From Lamellibrachia columna (taxonomy: Eukaryota; Annelida; Polychaeta; Sabellida; Siboglinidae): a DNA stretch of 64,000 bases. Under the pieces are notes generated by a model. That model did not search any database and had not been told where the DNA came from. It was given only the letters and a program-made list of their open reading frames with translations. The stretch spans positions 4,600,706 through 4,664,705 of the forward strand of contig OY759275.1 of assembly GCA_963662155.1 (NCBI GenBank), written 5' to 3'. The translations under genes were made by a program, and so were the position numbers. Positions 10,986-23,790 of the stretch are shown here, piece by piece. The number at the start of each line of letters is the position of its first letter. Positions within the stretch are counted from its first letter, which is position 1.

Positions 10986-11570
10986 GACTTCAATAAACAT
11001 TTAATTTCAGTATGGTTGTATTTATGACCAGCTGGAATAGATGCTGATGTGATGTATGATGTGCAGAAAATACAAACCGGTCTTAAAGCCATCCTTTTCA
11101 GACCCCAACTGACATCACCAAAGCGCTTCTTCAATGGGAGATTTCTTCTGAAATGTCACGAACACCAATCATAATGTTGTTTATATGATATTATATCAAG
11201 CATGTGACCCGCCCTCCTGAGATGTGTCAATCTTGTTTTTAAGCATATTCACGCTGCTAGCAGTTACACAATCTGTAAACAATTTGTTCCATTCATTTAT
11301 TGTCCTTTGTGAGAGGAGGTGTATACTCAGCAATGCTGTTTAAGACTTCAATACACATTTGATTTCAGTATAGTTGTATTTATGACCAGCTGGAATAGAT
11401 GCTGAGGTGATGTATGATGTGCAGAAAATACAAACCGGTCTTAAAGCCGTCCTTATCAGACCCCAACTGACATAACCAAAGCGTTTCTTCAATGGGAGAT
11501 TTCTTCTGAAATGTCACGAACACCAATCATAATGTTGTTTATACGATATTATATCAAGCACATAACATAT
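10986..11570. repeat. ~340 bp internal direct duplication with second CR1 piece
   Basis: The sequence around gaccagctggaatagatgct occurs at about 11,030 and 11,385. Between the copies lies another CR1 3' fragment (about 11,205-11,312). Block B carries a single copy (19,735-19,841), which is interrupted by the piggyBac element. Confidence 0.8.
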
Positions 11571-12835
11571 TTTTTTATAAAATGCATACTTGTGCATGTA
11601 GGTTATTATTACCATACGATGGACAATAATAACAGATGATACAAATATTTTGATAGACATTGATTAATTTTATACATTACTCTATACAATTTTACCTTAT
11701 TTGTTTAGATTCTGCTCAATAGAGAATGTATATAGCCTACAGGTGCCTGGGAACTGACACGGCGTATATTAAATATTTAATTCAAAAACAACTTTTCTAA
11801 CAAATTGGTTGCACTTAATCGATAAAATAATTGTTAATGATTTTGAATATCAATATCTTGGTCGAAGATTTTTAATGGCATATTGTATTAAATAGATAAA
11901 AATGACCCTAACATGGGCAACGCCAACGAGCATAAACATGTCATCGCGGCTACATTTTTCATTACACCTAGTCCTAGGCTACTGAATACTGTAGTTGTCG
12001 ACATTATTTAATTTATTGCACATTAAATAATTGTGTTCGGTAATTGAAGACGTGGTTATAGTTCACTATCTCGCCATTGTACATTATCAGCACAATTAAT
12101 AACAACAGACTTGTGTAAACCGCGGAAGAAAATCTAAACAAACGGCCCCTGATGTTTAACGTTTCCCGTTAAATTTATAGGTTAGATTTTACGAAATATA
12201 TGCATAATCGCTTAATTGTAATATATCATCATCACAGCTACTGTTCATAAGATCAGAAACTTACCAATCTTTGTCCGTACGACATTTCTGCTGACGAATT
12301 CGCGAAACAAACGAAAATGCCAAGACCAGAAAATATGACGCGTGACCTATATTCCTACGAACCGACGCATGCGCATAATTCGCTTTGGAAAACTCGAACA
12401 TTTGTGTTGATGCGGAAAATTTTAACCAAAAAACAAAATACGTCAAATTCTCAGTTTTATTCGCGCAACATTTCGACGAAGGTTGTAGTTTGCAAACCAT
12501 GCAATATAATATCAAGTACACACACAGTTTACGCTAGTATAACGCAATATTGCCCAACGCATATGTACAGGCAATATCGAACACAAAAAGTATCAGCACA
12601 CAAATCTGCCGTTCGTGTAAATATGGAAATAGAGGCTACAATGCATAATTAGTTGCAAAATTCCGCAAAAAAGCACCCATTAAATGCATGTGACTAAGAA
12701 AAACGTCAATATTTCCACTAGGGGAATGTGTGTGGAAGGTTAAAATATTGCCTGTACACGTATATGTACAGGCAATATAGATGTACAGGTAATGTGGCGA
12801 TTTTTGGCATTGAATGTACAGGTAATGTGGTATGT
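11571..12835. repeat. Old repeat, shared with 22,985-26,085; no gene
   Basis: Homologous sequence lies at 22,985-23,790 and 25,894-26,085, with insertions in block B. The minus-strand frame at 12,261-12,521 is not conserved: the block B copy shifts frame halfway. The region ends with TGTACAGG motif copies before the TA tract. Confidence 0.7.
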
Positions 12836-12838
12836 AGA

Positions 12839-12839
<1 letters not shown>

Positions 12840-12907
<68 letters not shown>
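12840..12907. repeat. (TA)n microsatellite
   Basis: An uninterrupted TA run at the junction between the duplicated block and an inverted piece of the LINE-upstream repeat. Confidence 0.97.
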
Positions 12908-12909
<2 letters not shown>

Positions 12910-12955
12910 AAGACAATTCGTAAGAACCACAGGACTGTGCCTACCAAGTTAGTAT
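12906..12955. repeat. Inverted fragment of LINE-upstream repeat
   Basis: The sequence ggaagacaattcgtaagaac is the reverse complement of the end of the unit at 510-563. It is followed by a TA-rich palindrome (12,957-13,003) and the forward 0.8 kb repeat. This marks an inversion breakpoint or foldback. Confidence 0.85.
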
Positions 12956-13002
12956 TACATGTATATATATATAATATATATATATATATATTATATATAT
13001 AC

Positions 13003-13801
13003 ATGTATAACCAATGCTAGTTGCTGATTAGTCAGTGTGTGTAACAAAGCATTTGATGCAATTCAAGTACTTTTGTAAGAGTAACACCTAATAAGTGTAT
13101 GAGCTCTAAAATTACTCATTTCGATTGGTGCTAAGTGTAATGGCATACACAAAAGGCTCATTAGTTTCATAGTACATTCTTAAAGCAAAAGGAAAGGCAA
13201 TATTTACACCGTATAGGCCCATTAACAATCAAACATGGCTTGCATACCATCAATACCATTATGGCTTGCATACCATCAATACCATCATGGCTTGTACACC
13301 ACCAATACCACCATGGTTTGCATACCATCAATACCACCATGGTTTACATACCATCAATACCATCATGGTTTGACTACAAATCTCTTCTTTATCCTCTACT
13401 GCTTTAGTATTTTCATGTTGTTTAATTTTGTCTTTATGATGATCCAATTGTGTTGTATATTTTGATTCTTTTTTTAATGCTTCTATCTCGGTTTTTCCTG
13501 TTGAAAGAAATGTTAATGCAACAATTGAGCAGAACAAAATATTGTTAGAGTGAATCAGTTGCACCTATTGTCCTCTTTTATGCGTTACCTTAAAATTGTT
13601 TAATTAATCAAAACATCACTCAATGTAATCTTCCAATGTATATTTTAAGAGTAGCACAATACAATTTTGAAGCAGATGTATCATAAGAACCATCCAAGTG
13701 TCATCAAACTTCACGGTGCATTATTCTTATCATCCATATCAATGAAAACTGTTAGTAAACATATTTTCCCACCAGTCCATGAAATAAATGTGTGTTTAAT
13801 A
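13003..13801. repeat. 0.8 kb repeat unit, copy 2 of 3
   Basis: The unit matches 5,897-6,720 with more substitutions than the 16,904 copy shows. It includes the 27 bp minisatellite at about 13,224-13,372. Confidence 0.85.
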
Positions 13802-14246
13802 GAAATGATGGCAGTAGTGTACCACGTAGAATCATAGTAACATGCTTCCTGTAGATCACTTCATTTAGCAACCATCATATGCTGAATCAACTTAATGCAG
13901 CTAAAATTATTTTACAAAATTTTGCTAAATGATACATTTTCCTTGCTTTATCTGTTGACATGTAACTTAACATGACTGTTGCCATTTAAATAGTAATCTG
14001 GTATGAATCTGCAAAGAAGGGATTATCAAACGTAGTGAAGTTCGTCTCCGCTACAATCCATATTACATTTTATGCACTTTAATTTATACCAATGGACAAA
14101 TAGCAAACTGTAACTCATCTAGTTTGTGAGACATTTCAATACAGACAGATGGACATAGCTATTACTCCATTCACTGGCTTGACTATGTCATGTTCACAAA
14201 AAATTGCCTCTGACACAATAAACTCTGACACACATATATATTTGAT

Positions 14247-16464
14247 TTTTTTTCAATTCAATATCTTTATTGCAGACTCAACTGTGCAGCATGTACATAT
14301 GTACATATAAAAGAAAAACATAAATAAAGTAAACAAAACATAAGAGTATTGCACAATGGGGCCTACCAAATGTAGATTCAATCAAAACTATTATGTATAT
14401 ACATCTTTATCCAATGTCGTCATATTCTCGAAAGCCACTTTAAACCACTGTTCACTATTGCAATCACCAGCTTATTATAAGAGGCATCAAGTCTCAGCAT
14501 GAATGTATACACAATATTTCGAATCACATTACCATCTTATACACATAGTCTGATTTGAATACCAATATATAAGCAGTCTAACAATGTTCCAGGCACACCC
14601 CTGTCAATCAACTTCTGAAATAATATAGTGTTTCACTCTATCAAAAGCCTTAGAGGCATCTAGAAAACACATAAACATTTACCCATTTAGACTGATGTGC
14701 CTGTCAATAACTTCCATTAAGACATAAATACACATCTGTCCCATGTTTTTTTTCAGCCAAACAGATTGGACATAGATAGCATAACCGACATTCTATCCAA
14801 CAATATATTTTTTACATAATACTTGCTAATGCAATAGGTCAATCATTTTTTTACTGTAAATCTTGCCACATTTATCTTTGATAATTGGAACAAGCACAAT
14901 AGATAACAAAGAATTAGGTAAGAATCCATGCACAAAAAGCCAGTTATGCACATTGCAAGTAAAGCCACAATGGACTTATCACAATGTTTAAGGCATTCAG
15001 CATATATGCCATCCATACCACGTCTTATTTACATCCAGATGTTTAATAGCATTTTCAACTTCACTTACTTCCACAACTATATCATTTGTATAGCTGACAT
15101 CATATTTCATTTGTTGAAGATCTATATCACTAATTCAATTACATAACTGTTTAAAGTGAGATCTCCATAACTCAGTAATTTCCTCTTTCCCTGAAATACC
15201 CTCAACATTGTTAGGTAGAGGTTTGTTATAATTGTTAATTTGGCGTATCCCTTTCCAGAAGTCTTCTGGCTTACTCTGTGACAACTTCTTTGCTAATGAA
15301 TCCTTCCTGAGTTAACTCTCATGATTTTTAATAAAACATCGCATATTTAAACCTTGTCCTAGATGATTGGTGCTGATGACAGGACCATTTTTAGGTTTAT
15401 GAACATCAACCCACATTACAAAACATTCTCTAGAAGCAGTGTGGAGATCTGTGGCATGGCCATTCCAGCCAGGTCTACATTTATATGGTCTCGCCTATCA
15501 CCCTGCTGACTCACCAGTTCATCATTAGCATTTGACATGAGTTCTATTAAATTATCATGAAGAACATTTATCGCAGATATATGTGCATCGTCTGTGTAGT
15601 TTACATTATTACAAATAATAGCATCATGTGGTAAATTTATATTTTCTGGGTTATTTTTTGTTGCCTTGGCATAACCATTAATACAGTTGTCACTAAATTG
15701 GCCCCAGCTGATTTTTTTACATTCATGGATTGGGGAACCCCCAACCTCGGGCACTAGCTCCATGGAAACTTCAATGCGCATAAGAATGTGCTGTGATGTA
15801 CACGAATTGTACAAAACATATTTTGTATCATATCATAACCGTCACTGGTTGACACACAATGATCCAACCATGAGGTTGAATCCCATCTCTCACTCAAATA
15901 AGTAAAGGTATTGGCAGGCAATAACAGCTCACTAGACAACAACCAGCTGTTCTCATCACAGAACTGATTCAATGTCACTTATAGCCGAGTTCCAGTCCCC
16001 CACTATAAAATGCATGTAGTGTTCAGGTCCTCTATTATTGCTTTTAAAGTTTCAATATGTTCTAAAAAGAGGTCTTCATGATCATGAGATTCATAGGGCA
16101 TGTATACACATAGTATAACATATTTCTGGTTATTATAGTTAATTTCTATTCCAGTTAGGCAGTCAATATCCAGATTTAAACATGCAGCATGCATATCAAG
16201 GCAAATGCGCCACAGTATGGCCACTCCTCCTGGGTTATGGCCCCTGCATAGGCGATCCCTATAATCTACTGTAGCTGCCCCTGTGTCATGACCATCTGAG
16301 TCCAGAGTATTTAAAGATCCAAGATCTTGTTTACTGAACCAAGTTTCTTGGAGACATACAATATCAATGTCATCATTATTCAATATGTCCAGCACACACA
16401 GTCTGTGATGTAATTTTGAGGCATTATTTGGCAAACCCCTACAGTTACATGAAATAACTTTCAT
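14247..16464 (-). mobile_element. Non-LTR retrotransposon (LINE), decayed, copy B
   Basis: This copy is nearly identical to the LINE at 3,240-5,457. The endonuclease N-terminus is at 16,003-16,464, with further pieces at 15,754-15,978 and 15,416-15,814. It has a few private differences. One (14,641) restores an Asp in the reverse transcriptase motif so that it reads AFDRV, where copy A has Gly. Both copies share the same frame breaks, so the decay predates the duplication. Confidence 0.8.
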
Positions 16465-17727
16465 CACTGAGAGTCTGAAACATTGTTCCTACTAGCAGCT
16501 GATAGTTTCACATCACTGTTTTTGCCATCATGCCTGTGTTCTTGGGTATGATTTCTCCACCACCAGATGTAAGCACCAATAGCATTGCAGATAAGAATAC
16601 CTTTGGAAGTGGGCAGGTAATGTGAAAAAACTGTACATCTCAGTAGACTTCACCTTTTCTACCACAACGTCAAGGGTCAACGAGGAGTCCAGATATACCT
16701 TCAGCAGCAGAGCTGTTAAGTTTGGATCAAGACGTGAAGCAAATACATTTGCCCAGCAGAGATCTGACAGTTTAGCAGCTCATATTGCCACATTATTTGC
16801 ACTGCCAACGATTGCTGACCCTTTCTGCACTAACTTGGTAGGCACAGTCCTGTGTTTCTTACGAACTGTCTTCCATGTATATATATGTATGATATATACA
16901 TGTATAACCAATGGTAGTTGCTGATTAGCCAGTCTATGTAACAAAGCATTTGATGCAATTCATGTACTTTTATCAGAATAACACCTAATAAGTGTATAAG
17001 CTCTAAAATGATTCATTTCGATTGGTGCTAAGTGTAATGGCATACACAAAAGGCTCATTAGTTTCATAGCACATTCTTAAAGCAAAAGGAAAGGCAATAT
17101 CTTTACCATATAGGCCCAATACATCTAATCAATCATGGCTTGCATACCATCATGGCTTGTATACCACCAATACCACCATGGTTTGCATACCATCAATACC
17201 ACCATGGCTTGCATACCATCAATACCATCATGGATTGCATACCACCAATACCATCATGGTTTGACTACAAATCTGTTGTTAAACGATCAAGTCTCTTCGT
17301 TATCCTATACTGCTTCAGTCTTTTCATGTTGTTTAATTTCGTGTTTACGATGGTCCAATTGTGTTGTATCTTTTGATTCTTTTTTTAATGCTTCTATCTC
17401 GGTCTTTCCTGTTGAAAGAAATGTTAATGCAACAATTGAGCAGAAAAAACAGTTGTTAGAGTGAATCAGTTGCACCTATTGTCCTCTTGTATGGGTTACC
17501 TTAATATTGTTTAATTAATCAAAACATCACTCAATGCAATCTTCCAATGTATATTTTAAGAGTAGCACAATACAATTTTGAAGCAGATGTATCATAAGAA
17601 CCATCCAAGCATCATCAAACTTCATGGTGCAGCATTCTTATCACCCATATCAATGCAAACTGTTAGTAAAAGACATATTTTTCCACCAGTCCATGAAATA
17701 AATGTGTTTAATAGTAAAACGCTAGCA
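16465..17727. repeat. LINE-upstream repeat and 0.8 kb unit, third copy
   Basis: Duplicate of 5,458-6,720, including the 27 bp minisatellite at about 17,134-17,262. Confidence 0.85.
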
Positions 17728-18775
17728 TGAAACTGTATTAGTTGTTTTATTAACTTTAATAGATCATAGGCCCAAAATATTGCATTCTGTTAATTTTACA
17801 ATAATATATCTTGTGCCTAAATAAGAGGAAAACGTATCTGTTGTATACAATTACTATAACTGACCAGGTAATCACTCTCAATCATACTCTTTTCAAAATA
17901 TGATGTGGTTAACATGGTCTCCTCACTCCACCGTGTGTATGGCCATTCTGGAGCTGCAAGGGAAAACAACAAATGTGACTTTTGGGAAGCATTTTACAAT
18001 AAAAGTAATTCAAGGTATACAAGTATATCTATTTTAGCATTCAAGATTCACAAAAAATTTGCATCATCGATCGGTCATATTGTAGGCCTTTTTATATGCT
18101 GATGCTGCCATTTTAGTTTATAAATTTCCTTATACATATTACTTACGTGACATAATATTCCATATATGTACAAAATAGAGATTGTCAGATTAAAGGGTAG
18201 AATATAAAAACAAAGCTTAAAGTGAATAAAGACTGGCTTATTGTCTTAGCCAGGGGCACAGCCAGGATTTTCATAAGGGATGTCCCAAATTGAAGACGTT
18301 ATAATCACCTATATTGGTAAAACTAAGGCAGGTAAAATAAGAAAACTTCATATACAGATTAACTGTCAACTGATGCCATTATAATCACCCCTGAACGGCT
18401 CCACTTGCTGCTCATTTGTGGCAGTCGAAGACCCTCCAAAGCCTATAAATGTCATGTGCATACATTTTAGTATTAAGCAAACACATGATTGCTCATACGT
18501 TGGTAGAATTATGTCATGTGCAATTTGGACACTTCATATACAGATTAAATGTCAAATGAAGATATTATAATCATCTCTAAATGGCTCCATTTGCTGCTCA
18601 TTTGTGGCAGTCGAAGACCCTCTAAAGCCTAAAAAATTTAATGGGCAAACATTTTAGTATTAAGCAAACACATGGGAACAGTTTGCCTATATATACTATC
18701 TGTAGACAGACAGACAAACACATAAATATGCTTAAGGCTCAAGTAATCAACATGTATAATGTACCCTACCTCCTT

Positions 18776-18975
18776 CTAACACGAAACATCTGCAATCACC
18801 ACCTGTTCATTGGTGGATATGTGGTTAGTGGCAAAAATACAGAGATATGGTACACCTCTATCTACTACAACCCGCACAACAACATTCCCATTCTTTTCAT
18901 ATGGTACCAGTCTACCTTTCCTGTGTGATGGCTCAGTGGCGTTGACACTAGATTCGATTAAGCCAATACGTAATA
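18776..18975 (-). pseudogene. SET-domain gene fragment, C-terminal exon (copy B)
   Basis: The same frame as at 10,034 is kept: KGRLVPYEKNGNVVVRVV then DRGVPYLCIFATNHIS, with a stop at 18,776-18,778. Several nucleotide differences from copy A are silent or conservative and no stop has appeared. That hints at past coding constraint or recent separation. The motif expected at the end of SET domains (Tyr-Asp-Tyr) is absent here too. Confidence 0.5.
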
Positions 18976-19184
18976 TTATAGTAATAGATACTTAAGTAAG
19001 GACTAAATAACCATATGTCTGAAAACAGAGCAATTAATAAATAGTATAATTTATATTTCTTACAAGACATAATGATATCCATTAACTAATCACATACAAT
19101 CATTAGTACAATGTAATGCATATGAACTAACCAGAACTCCTTCTCTTGAACAACGAAGTGGTACGTGTTTTACCCTCCTTTCTA

Positions 19185-19267
19185 CTTCTTCTGTGCAGCT
19201 AAAGCTTCTTGCTTGCCAAGCAATTTCCCTGCCTCTAGGTGATCTTGCGTTACAACTGTTCCAAAAC
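19185..19267 (-). pseudogene. SET-domain gene fragment, N-terminal exon (copy B)
   Basis: The frame reads FGTVVTQDHLE directly into AGKLLGKQEALAAQKK. Compared with copy A it lacks seven codons (GSFLQEY), which remove the conserved F-x-x-E-Y part of the SET domain while keeping the frame. The acceptor remains. The catalytic domain is incomplete, so this copy should be inactive. Confidence 0.5.
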
Positions 19268-19304
19268 CTGACACACAGAACAAATAAAGAATTGATTTTA
19301 TCTC

Positions 19305-19309
<5 letters not shown>

Positions 19310-19357
<48 letters not shown>
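19310..19357. repeat. (TA)n microsatellite
   Basis: A TA run that in block A is only a few units long (about 10,620), so it has expanded in this copy. Confidence 0.95.
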
Positions 19358-19360
<3 letters not shown>

Positions 19361-19499
19361 GTGTTCGGTAAATAAAATAAAAACATGATTGTAGCAAAGT
19401 AATGTTACAATCAGACATGGAGTCAATGTTTTCCTTTAATAAACCACTGGCGCAATTTTCTTTATTGTAGTTGTAAATCACTGTGTTGTATCACTTGTA

Positions 19500-19712
19500 A
19501 CATAATTTAACAAGATTTGCCATCCAAGCCAAAGGCCCGGATGGCAAGTGGACAAGGAAGCCATTGACTTATCGTACAGTCCAACAGTGTCCTTGTACGT
19601 GTGACCCACCCTCCTGAGATGTGCCAACCTTGTTTTTAAGCATGTTCACGCTGCTAGCAGTTACACAATCTGTAGACAATTTGTTCCATTCATTTATTGT
19701 CCTTTGTGAGAG
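19500..19712 (-). mobile_element. CR1-type LINE 3' end fragment (block B)
   Basis: Counterpart of 10,786-10,985, starting with the same terminal sequence (taacaagatttgccatccaa). It is slightly longer than the first block A piece and matches the second block A piece at its inner end. Confidence 0.75.
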
Positions 19713-19841
19713 GAGGTGTATACCCAGCAATGTTGTTTAAGACTTCAATAAACATTTAATTTCAGTATGATTGTATTTATAACCAGCTGGAATAGATGCT
19801 GAGGTGATGTATGATGTGCAGCAAATACAAACCGGTCTTAA

Positions 19842-22423
19842 CCCATTTTATCCTGAAGATACTGCAGATGAGCTGCAACCAGTTCCTGAAGAAGAAATCC
19901 AAGAAATCCTGTTTCAGCCTCAGAAAACGATAGTGCTTTTGTTGAAACGACTATAAGTTCACTATTTCTCAACCAATTTTCAAGTGTGATGCAACATTGT
20001 AAAGAAGATAAAACAAGCTTAGCACTGATATAGGTAACTTTGTGGTGATCTTATTCTTACTATATATGACAATGTGTGAAAAATGTGCCAATAAAATCGA
20101 CTGAAATTGTTGTTTGTCATTTTGTTGTTTCAACTGATTTTTACTCCATGAAGGAAGCAACTTGTCAATGAGCATGTTGATCTGATATTATGGATAATTA
20201 TCTCCAGAATAAAAGGCAAAAAAAATGGGAAAGATCTATCGGATAATAAATCTGCAGTGTGTGATTTTGTAGTAGGCCCGTACGAATTTATAAACATTAG
20301 AATAATGACATTTTGTATGTAAAACTATAGTTGACTACATCTGATGTTATTGTTCTTTTCAATAACTAGCAAGTATACAAATATAAAAGTAAAGTATTAT
20401 AGAAGCATCTCATATCATGAAATGCATTATTTTATAATGTACATAACAGCAAAAAGACAGTCATTCTAGTAATTACACAAAAACGAGTCCACGTCCACCC
20501 AGCACACTGGGCTCTCCTATCATTTAATCCTGCAAGTGCCTTCTGACGTGGTCAGCCACACAGGTTCCAGTTTGATGAACAGGTTCCTGGCACTGGCGGC
20601 CTCCATACTTTGTCACACCACGGCGTTGATGTGGGCCCGCTCGAAGGGAGCACTCGCGACATGTCTTGTAACGTTCGTACATCGGCACGACCTCGTGGAG
20701 AGCTGTCGCTCGTTGGGGGGCATGTACTAGGGGGGCTGCTCGTGATGACCTGACATCGCCGATCAGTTCCAGCGACAAATCTTCCACAATGTCCTGGAAG
20801 AGAGGCCACTGCGCTGCTGCTTCCACCGGATTGGACTCTTTCGCGACGATGTACGCATTGTGCACAGCTACCATCTGCAGATAGAAGTAGAGCCGTCTCC
20901 ACCACTTCTTTGACCTATGGTTGATCAGATGGTACCCAGTCATCTGATCGCAGAAGTCCACGCCCTTCATGTGGACCTGATAGTCATCTAGTGCCTTCGG
21001 CACAACGACATGCGCACGCACTCCCTGTGCGTTGCATCGCTCCACGCTGCCACGTGCTGTTGGGTGGTGGTAGTTCGATAAGATCAGCACCGCCATTGTG
21101 TCCATCCACACAGAACACATCAGGTCGTCCTTCTGCGCAACACGAAACTCTCCCCTGTGTAGGTTAACGTTCCGTGGTAGCAGATTCGCTGGCAAACCTC
21201 TGCGGTTAGCCCGTACAGTCCCGCAGGCGAGTAGACCACGAGCACGCTGTGCTTCCATCAGCTCAACCTCCGTATAGAAGTTGTCCATCATAACCTTCAT
21301 GTAGCTGCCCTGCAGATCCTCGGTCAGCTCCGTCACAACACGGTAGGACAGACCATGCTCTTGCTGGACAGCAACACGGCCTGTGTACACCTGGAAGTTC
21401 CAGGTATATCCAGTGCTGCTTTCACAGAGAGACCACACTTTCACCCCCCACTTGGTGGGCTTCGATGGCAGGTACTGTCGGAAGGCCAATCTTCCCTTGA
21501 ATTTCGTCAGATATGTAGACATCCTTGAACACCTTGACAAGATGGTCGATATACCACCGTAGTTTCCACAGGGCGTCCGGCTCGGCAGGCTGCACGGTGT
21601 TGTCTTGCAGGTGGAAATACCGCCAAATGCTGTCGAAACGATCGCAAGACATCACCTGTGAGAAGCGTGTTTCATACAGCCACTTTATCTTCCTCCAGTA
21701 ATCGTGTCTGTGAGGAAACCGCAAAACCCCCATCGACAACGTCAGCCCGACAAACGCTTTCAGCACCGGGACAGTGACCGGGTCCCATCGAGGGGCCGAC
21801 GGCGGCGGCGGGTTGGCAGCTCGTTGTTGCTCAGCATAGCGGTTGCTTTCTTCCATCATTCTCTCCCACATAGCGTCATCGAAGAAGAAGTCGAAGTAGT
21901 CGATAGCTCTCGCCTCGGGTGGGTGCTGAATTTGTGAGCCCGGAATCAGCCGGAACGCCGGCTCACGAACTGGGCGAAAATTGGCGCTGTTTTCGATCCA
22001 GGCCACGTCGAAGCCCTCGAATCCGACAAATCGTCGTCTTCGTCGTCGAACATTGCATTGACAAGCATGTCATGGCCCATCACTCGATCGAGCGGATCTT
22101 CTGCCTCCCCTGGGCCGTCTGAATCGAGAACAGTATCAATCTCGTCGTCATAAACATCTTCAAAATCACTTCCATCGCTAACATTGTTCTCCGCCATCTT
22201 TTCTTTGTCTCGTGAATTCGGAAACTGTGCACGGGGTGCTCACTGGGCACGCCAGTTAACCAATCAGCGGCTTCGATTTGGGTTTCCCCATCGCCATCCA
22301 ATGAAAGCCAAGATGTTGGCCAATTTGTATATGGAACTTCCAATAGGACTGCGATATGCTAATAGCCGGGATTTCCCCCGCAATGACGAACTACGACTAG
22401 AATCGTATTCCGGATACAATGGG
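19842..22423 (-). mobile_element. piggyBac-type DNA transposon
   Basis: The 2,582 bp element starts right after TTAA (19,838-19,841) with CCCATTTTATCC. It ends at 22,423 with the inverted counterpart (ggatacaatggg), giving a 12 bp inverted repeat with one mismatch. Block A has the uninterrupted sequence ggtcttaaagcc. The expected right-hand TTAA is missing: agca follows instead, and the flanking sequence there corresponds to block A about 650 bp further on. A deletion probably removed it. The element encodes a minus-strand DDE transposase with frameshifts. Confidence 0.9.
20524..22197 (-). pseudogene. piggyBac (DDE_Tnp_1_7) transposase, frameshifted
   Basis: The ATG at 22,195-22,197 opens an acidic N-terminus (MAENNVSDGSDFEDVYDDE), usual for the family. 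A frameshift near 22,005 leads to 21,422-22,006, with VLKAFVGLTLSMGVLRFP and YWRKIKWLYETRFSQVMS, the classic piggyBac core start. A second shift near 21,500 falls in the first catalytic Asp segment. The frame 20,524-21,540 then has KPTKWGVKVWSLCES, the second Asp in MMDNFYTEVEL, the third in SVWMDTMAVLILSNYH, and MKGVDFCDQM. A C-terminal Cys-rich zinc region includes CRECSLR. Length (about 540 residues) is normal. The enzyme would cut and paste at TTAA, but this copy cannot make it. Confidence 0.92.
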
Positions 22424-23790
22424 AGCAGGTCTACAGGTGCCCGGGAACTGACACGGTGTAAATATAGAAAATGTTATCAACACCTTGTTGTACAAAATCT
22501 GTGTCTTCAAATTGTCACCATATCACCAAACAAATTTTACAAGATAATCTAGACAATTAAGTCCAATTTTATACATATCAAGAAAAAAATGCAATGATAC
22601 CCTAGTACAAAGGAACAAATATGACTAATTTGTAATCAAAATTATTGATTTTACAAATTGGAATGATTTAAACAAATCAACGCTGCCTGTTAAAAGCAAG
22701 TGCTTTAGATAAATGATGTGTAAACATACTATTCAGTATTACTGTGAATACTGTCTTCATGATACATCAACATAGGTCAAACTAAATAATTTTCATAAAG
22801 TAATAATTATCGGGGAAAGTAAACAAGGGTCGAGTGATATGTACACATTAAATGCTTTTTTCAACGTCTGGACATGCTGGGAGGTTTCTGAAAGCGTTAG
22901 TAATGTTATAGAGTGGCGTCTTTGGCGAAGTCGTTCGACCAAGTGTAGCAATTTTGTGCCATGTTTTCGTCGTTCGATAATCATAAATATTTCATTCAAA
23001 AACAACTTTTCTAACAAATTGGTTGCACTTAATCGGTGAAATAATTGTTAATGATTTTGAATATAAATATCTCGTGCGAAGATTTTTAATGGCATATTAT
23101 ATCAAATAGATAAAATTGACCCTAACATGGGGCAACGCCAACGAGCATAAACATGACATCGCGGCTACATTTTCCATTACACCTAGGCTGCTGAATACTG
23201 TAGTTGTCGACATTAGTACATTTATTGCACATTAAATAATTGTGTTCGGTAATTGAAGACATGTGGTTATAGTTCACTATCTCGCCATTGTAGTATGTGA
23301 ATTATCAGCACAATTAATAACAGACTTGTGTAAACCGCGGAAGAAAATCTAAACAAACGGCCACTGGTCCCTGACGTTTAACGTTTCCCGTTAAATTTCT
23401 AGGTTAGATTTTATTAAATATATGCGTAATCGTTTAATTGTAATATATCATCATCACAGCTACTGTTCATAAGATCAGAAACTTACCAATCATTGTCCGT
23501 ACGACATTTCTGCTAACGAATTCGCGAAACAAATGAAAACGCCAAGACCGGAAAATATGACGCGTGACCTATATTCCGACGAACCGACGCATTCGCATAA
23601 TTCGCTTTGAAAAAACTCGAACACTTGTCTTGATGAGGTAAATTTTAACCAAAAAACAAAATACATCAAATTCTCAGTTTTATTCGGGCAACATGTCAAT
23701 GAAGGTTGTAGTTTGCAAACCATGCAATATAACATCAAGTACACACACAATTTACGCTAGTATAACACAATATTGCCCAACGCATATGTA
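22424..23790. repeat. Old repeat, block B specific part plus shared part; no gene
   Basis: About 540 bp (22,445-22,985) are absent from block A. The rest matches 11,775-12,563. The stretch 22,900-23,110 is also distantly similar to 28,160-28,340 (caattcaaaaacaactttt-type motif and a later tttttaatggcat), so an old element underlies it. The frames here are short and unconvincing. Confidence 0.5.

Larger units (their letters stand above)
2795..12835. repeat. Segmental duplication, block A
   Basis: This block is repeated as 13,802-27,375. From 2,795 to about 9,850 the two copies are almost identical at a constant offset of 11,007 bases (for example 3921/14928, 4409/15416, 6128/17135), apart from a 2,263 bp insertion specific to this copy. 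From about 9,850 onward the copies differ at many positions (about 8 differences in one 87-base stretch near 10,100). This suggests two duplication or conversion events of different ages. Confidence 0.95.

Noticed and set aside
12261..12521. Possible gene, duplicated at 23,490-23,750
   Set aside because: The block B copy is frameshifted midway and the second halves are unrelated, so there is no coding constraint.
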